From JAICLL01 sp035252155 (lineage in GTDB: Bacteria; Planctomycetota; Planctomycetia; Pirellulales; JAICIG01): a stretch of 7,128 nt of DNA. How positions within the stretch are numbered: position 1 is the first letter of the stretch; every line of letters begins with the position of its first letter. Below, in pieces: positions 5,784 through 7,128 of the stretch. The position numbers and the translations under genes are program-made. A model generated the notes under the pieces. The model saw only the letters and a program-made list of their open reading frames with translations. It had not been told where the DNA came from and made no database searches. Where the stretch lies: contig DATFDL010000638.1 in assembly GCA_035252155.1 (NCBI GenBank), positions 1 to 7,128 on the forward strand, read 5' to 3'.

Positions 5784-6893
5784 TTATGGCAGCGCCACGC
5801 TCTCGAGGTCGATGACAGCTCCGGGACTGGCCTGCACCAGAATCACCACTTGCTCACCGTTCAGCTTGTCGAGTTGCTGCACACCCTTCAGGCCCTCGAC
5901 CGTCTCGTAACCTACTCCGGCCTTGTCAGCCACCGGAGTGTTGATGCCGTCGGCGTCGCCCAGTTGTGCGGCGTCGATTTTCATCACGCCACGGGCGTTG
6001 TTGGCAATCAGCAAATACTCTTTGCCGCCTTTTTCATAGACCACGATGTCGAGCGGCCGGTTGTGATTGCCGAGTTCGGCTACGGTGGTGCCGCGCACTT
6101 TTTTGCCCGGCTTCAAGTCGACCAACGGTAGCTTGACCAACGGCGTGCATGTGTACGCAGCCAAAAGGGTCGGCTCATCGTTGACCGTGTACGAGACAAA
6201 CGTACGCACGGGGGCATGCGTTTCGAGTCGGCCATGCGAACCGTGGAAAATCTCGACGCTGGTGCCGGCGTCGGCCTCGCTAAAGGGGAAGGGAATCGTC
6301 CGCAGGTTCGAGGCGAACTCTTCATTCGACAGGCCGGCGACCACCACCTTGCCGTCGACGTAAGCGAGGTCGGTGATCGACTCTTGCCGCTTGCTGTTGC
6401 CGCGTTGGTCTTTGGCATTCGCGTCGGGGGCGTTGGGCAGCGGGGCCTTGGCGTAGCGAACATCGTCGAGTTCCATTGCCGAGAGCTTGCCCTGCTGGCT
6501 GACGCGTACGATGACCGGGGCGGCGTCGGGGCCGCGGCCGCGCGAAACGCTCAGATAGGCGGTGCCCGTCCGCGGGTTGACCGCCAGGTCGTTAATCAGG
6601 ATTTGATCGGCCGTGGCGCCCAGCAGCGACGCGATTTTTTTATCGATCTGGGCCACCTTGATTGGACCAATGGTCGACGAGGGGGCTTTTTCGGCGGTGT
6701 CGATGGCAAAGATCGCCGCGCCTTGCGGATCGCCGATGAACAAAACGCCTTCGGGGCCAAACGCCATCGGTCCGGCCGACTTCAGATCGGGCGTGCCTTT
6801 CTGGTCAAGTCCGCGCAACTCCGCGGCCGACGCCGAGGCGCAGGCGGCCGCCACGACAACCACCGACGCCACGAAACGCATTGACTTGGTCAT
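5784..6893 (-). CDS. Exported beta-propeller-like protein of unknown function
   Basis: 369 residues starting at 6893, where AAAGGA stands eight bases upstream. An in-frame ATG 30 bases further upstream lacks such a site. The signal peptide has K3 and R6, a hydrophobic run from 7 to about 18 and a small-residue cleavage region, ASASAAEL, near 24. The mature protein carries spaced strand-turn-strand motifs like propeller blades: GPMAFGPEGVLFIGDPQG at 41-58, INDLAVNPRTGTAYLSVSRG at 100-119, ITDLAYVDGKVVVAGLSN at 173-190, PLDIVVYEKGGKEYLLIANN at 280-299 and LNGEQVVILVQASPGAVIDL near 344-363. The D-L/I-A/V-x...G..Y/V pattern recurs in them, as in NHL or SMP-30-like propellers, but no family signature is clear enough to name. 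Residues 145-170 form a polar, Lys/Asn/Asp-rich insertion between blades. A single cysteine (C249) remains after export. It is probably periplasmic or extracellular. No enzyme motif is recognised. Confidence 0.87.
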   Translation of the reverse strand: MTKSMRFVASVVVVAAACASASAAELRGLDQKGTPDLKSAGPMAFGPEGVLFIGDPQGAAIFAIDTAEKAPSSTIGPIKVAQIDKKIASLLGATADQILINDLAVNPRTGTAYLSVSRGRGPDAAPVIVRVSQQGKLSAMELDDVRYAKAPLPNAPDANAKDQRGNSKRQESITDLAYVDGKVVVAGLSNEEFASNLRTIPFPFSEADAGTSVEIFHGSHGRLETHAPVRTFVSYTVNDEPTLLAAYTCTPLVKLPLVDLKPGKKVRGTTVAELGNHNRPLDIVVYEKGGKEYLLIANNARGVMKIDAAQLGDADGINTPVADKAGVGYETVEGLKGVQQLDKLNGEQVVILVQASPGAVIDLESVALP

Positions 6894-6901
6894 GGAACGG
6901 G

Positions 6902-6907
6902 TCCTTT
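6902..6907 (-). promoter_or_regulatory. Ribosome binding site that fixes the start of the propeller-like gene
   Basis: Reads AAAGGA on the minus strand, eight bases from ATG at 6891-6893. It favours this start over the longer in-frame form beginning at 6923. Confidence 0.7.
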
Positions 6908-6924
6908 CGTAGAACGAATTCATT

Positions 6925-6973
6925 CCGTTTGCGATGGGCCAACTCGCACCGCCCGGCGGAACGGAGCAAACGG
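6925..6973 (-). promoter_or_regulatory. Inverted repeat in the leader of the propeller-like gene
   Basis: CCGTTTGC (6925-6932) and GCAAACGG (6966-6973) form a perfect 8-bp stem around 33 bases that contain a smaller GC foldback, CCGCC-C-GGCGG (6949-6959). The outer stem ends about 18 bases before the ribosome binding site in the mRNA. It could be a structured 5' leader or an operator for a dimeric regulator. It matches no riboswitch class that I recognise. Confidence 0.4.
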
Positions 6974-7000
6974 ATAAACCTCGCGTTCCACGACGCCAAC

Positions 7001-7006
7001 AGTATA
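7001..7006 (-). promoter_or_regulatory. Weak -10 candidate for the propeller-like gene
   Basis: The minus strand reads TATACT, five of six matches to the sigma-70 -10 consensus, about 108 bases before the start codon. No good -35 hexamer lies 16-18 bases upstream. If it is used, the mRNA would have a leader of about 100 bases that includes the inverted repeat at 6925-6973. Confidence 0.3.
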
Positions 7007-7057
7007 CCGTAGGGCAAGGCGGAAAACAGCTAGGCGGGATCGATCGCGTTTCGCGGT

Positions 7058-7128
7058 GGCTGGGGCAGAGCCTTGGCGATGCCCCGGTGCGAACGAAGCC
7101 GGGGCATCGGCGAGCCTCTGCCCCAGCC
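7058..7128. repeat. Large imperfect palindrome at the right window edge
   Basis: The arm at 7058-7087 (begins GGCTGGGGCAGAG, ends GATGCCCCGG) pairs with 7099-7128 (begins CCGGGGCATC, ends CTCTGCCCCAGCC). By direct comparison 27 of 30 positions are complementary, around an 11-base loop. The element reaches the last base of the window, so its right limit is not seen and it may extend further. It is intergenic, upstream of the propeller-like gene's promoter region. It could be a REP/MITE-like dispersed palindrome or a bidirectional terminator for a gene beyond the window. Confidence 0.75.

Noticed and set aside
5602..5910. Possible small plus-strand gene of about 100 codons in the 5576-5783 spacer
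   Set aside because: It spans the inverted repeats and the end of the propeller-like gene on the other strand, with no start signal and an Arg/Pro/Ala-biased product.
6216..6884. 222-codon plus-strand open frame over the propeller-like gene
   Set aside because: It is antisense to a gene with a strong Shine-Dalgarno, signal peptide and repeated blade motifs, and has shadow-like composition.
1..7128. CRISPR array, tRNA/rRNA genes, insertion sequence or toxin-antitoxin pair
   Set aside because: No regularly spaced repeats with unique spacers, cloverleaf, transposase motifs or small overlapping gene pair are visible. The inverted repeats found do not flank a transposase gene.

Overview
The window is GC-rich and most likely comes from a planctomycete of the Pirellulales type. 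Three things point there. A partial protein at the left edge begins with the FDPYRKWLGIP...NHYQLLGI module that I know, from memory, only from Planctomycetota. The genes are widely spaced and mostly encode secreted proteins of unknown function. The gaps between them are rich in GC-rich inverted repeats. No database search was possible, so the taxonomic call is inference.

Layout, left to right. (1) 1-469, minus strand: the first 156 residues of a protein with a degenerate J-like domain and a Pro/Ser/Gln/Ala-rich tail; the gene runs off the left edge. (2) 470-710: a divergent intergenic region with a 13-bp direct repeat and a small perfect hairpin. (3) 711-2645, plus: an atypical Hsp70 with about 130 extra N-terminal residues, a complete set of ATPase motifs, an altered interdomain linker and almost no helical lid. 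(4) 2647-4143, minus: an exported protein with an acidic DG-repeat segment and a probable beta-barrel C-terminal half. It ends one base from the Hsp70 stop. (5) 4144-4357: leader and promoter space, plus a long hairpin that touches the stop codon of the next gene. (6) 4358-5575, minus: an exported protein made of three Ig-like modules. (7) 5576-5783: a gene-free stretch with three consecutive GC-rich inverted repeats. (8) 5784-6893, minus: an exported beta-propeller-like protein. (9) 6894-7128: its roughly 100-base leader with a hairpin, a weak -10 candidate, and a large palindrome that reaches the last base of the window.

How the genes may work together. The J-like protein and the Hsp70 are divergent neighbours sharing one intergenic region, so they may be a chaperone/co-chaperone pair. 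The J-like domain, however, lacks the HPD tripeptide that normally activates Hsp70, and the Hsp70 is itself remodelled. The three minus-strand genes to the right each have a signal peptide and are separated by 200-bp gaps with hairpins, so they look like separately transcribed envelope genes rather than an operon. No metabolic pathway, defence system, mobile element, tRNA, rRNA or CRISPR array is visible. The chaperone pair is the most unusual part of the window.
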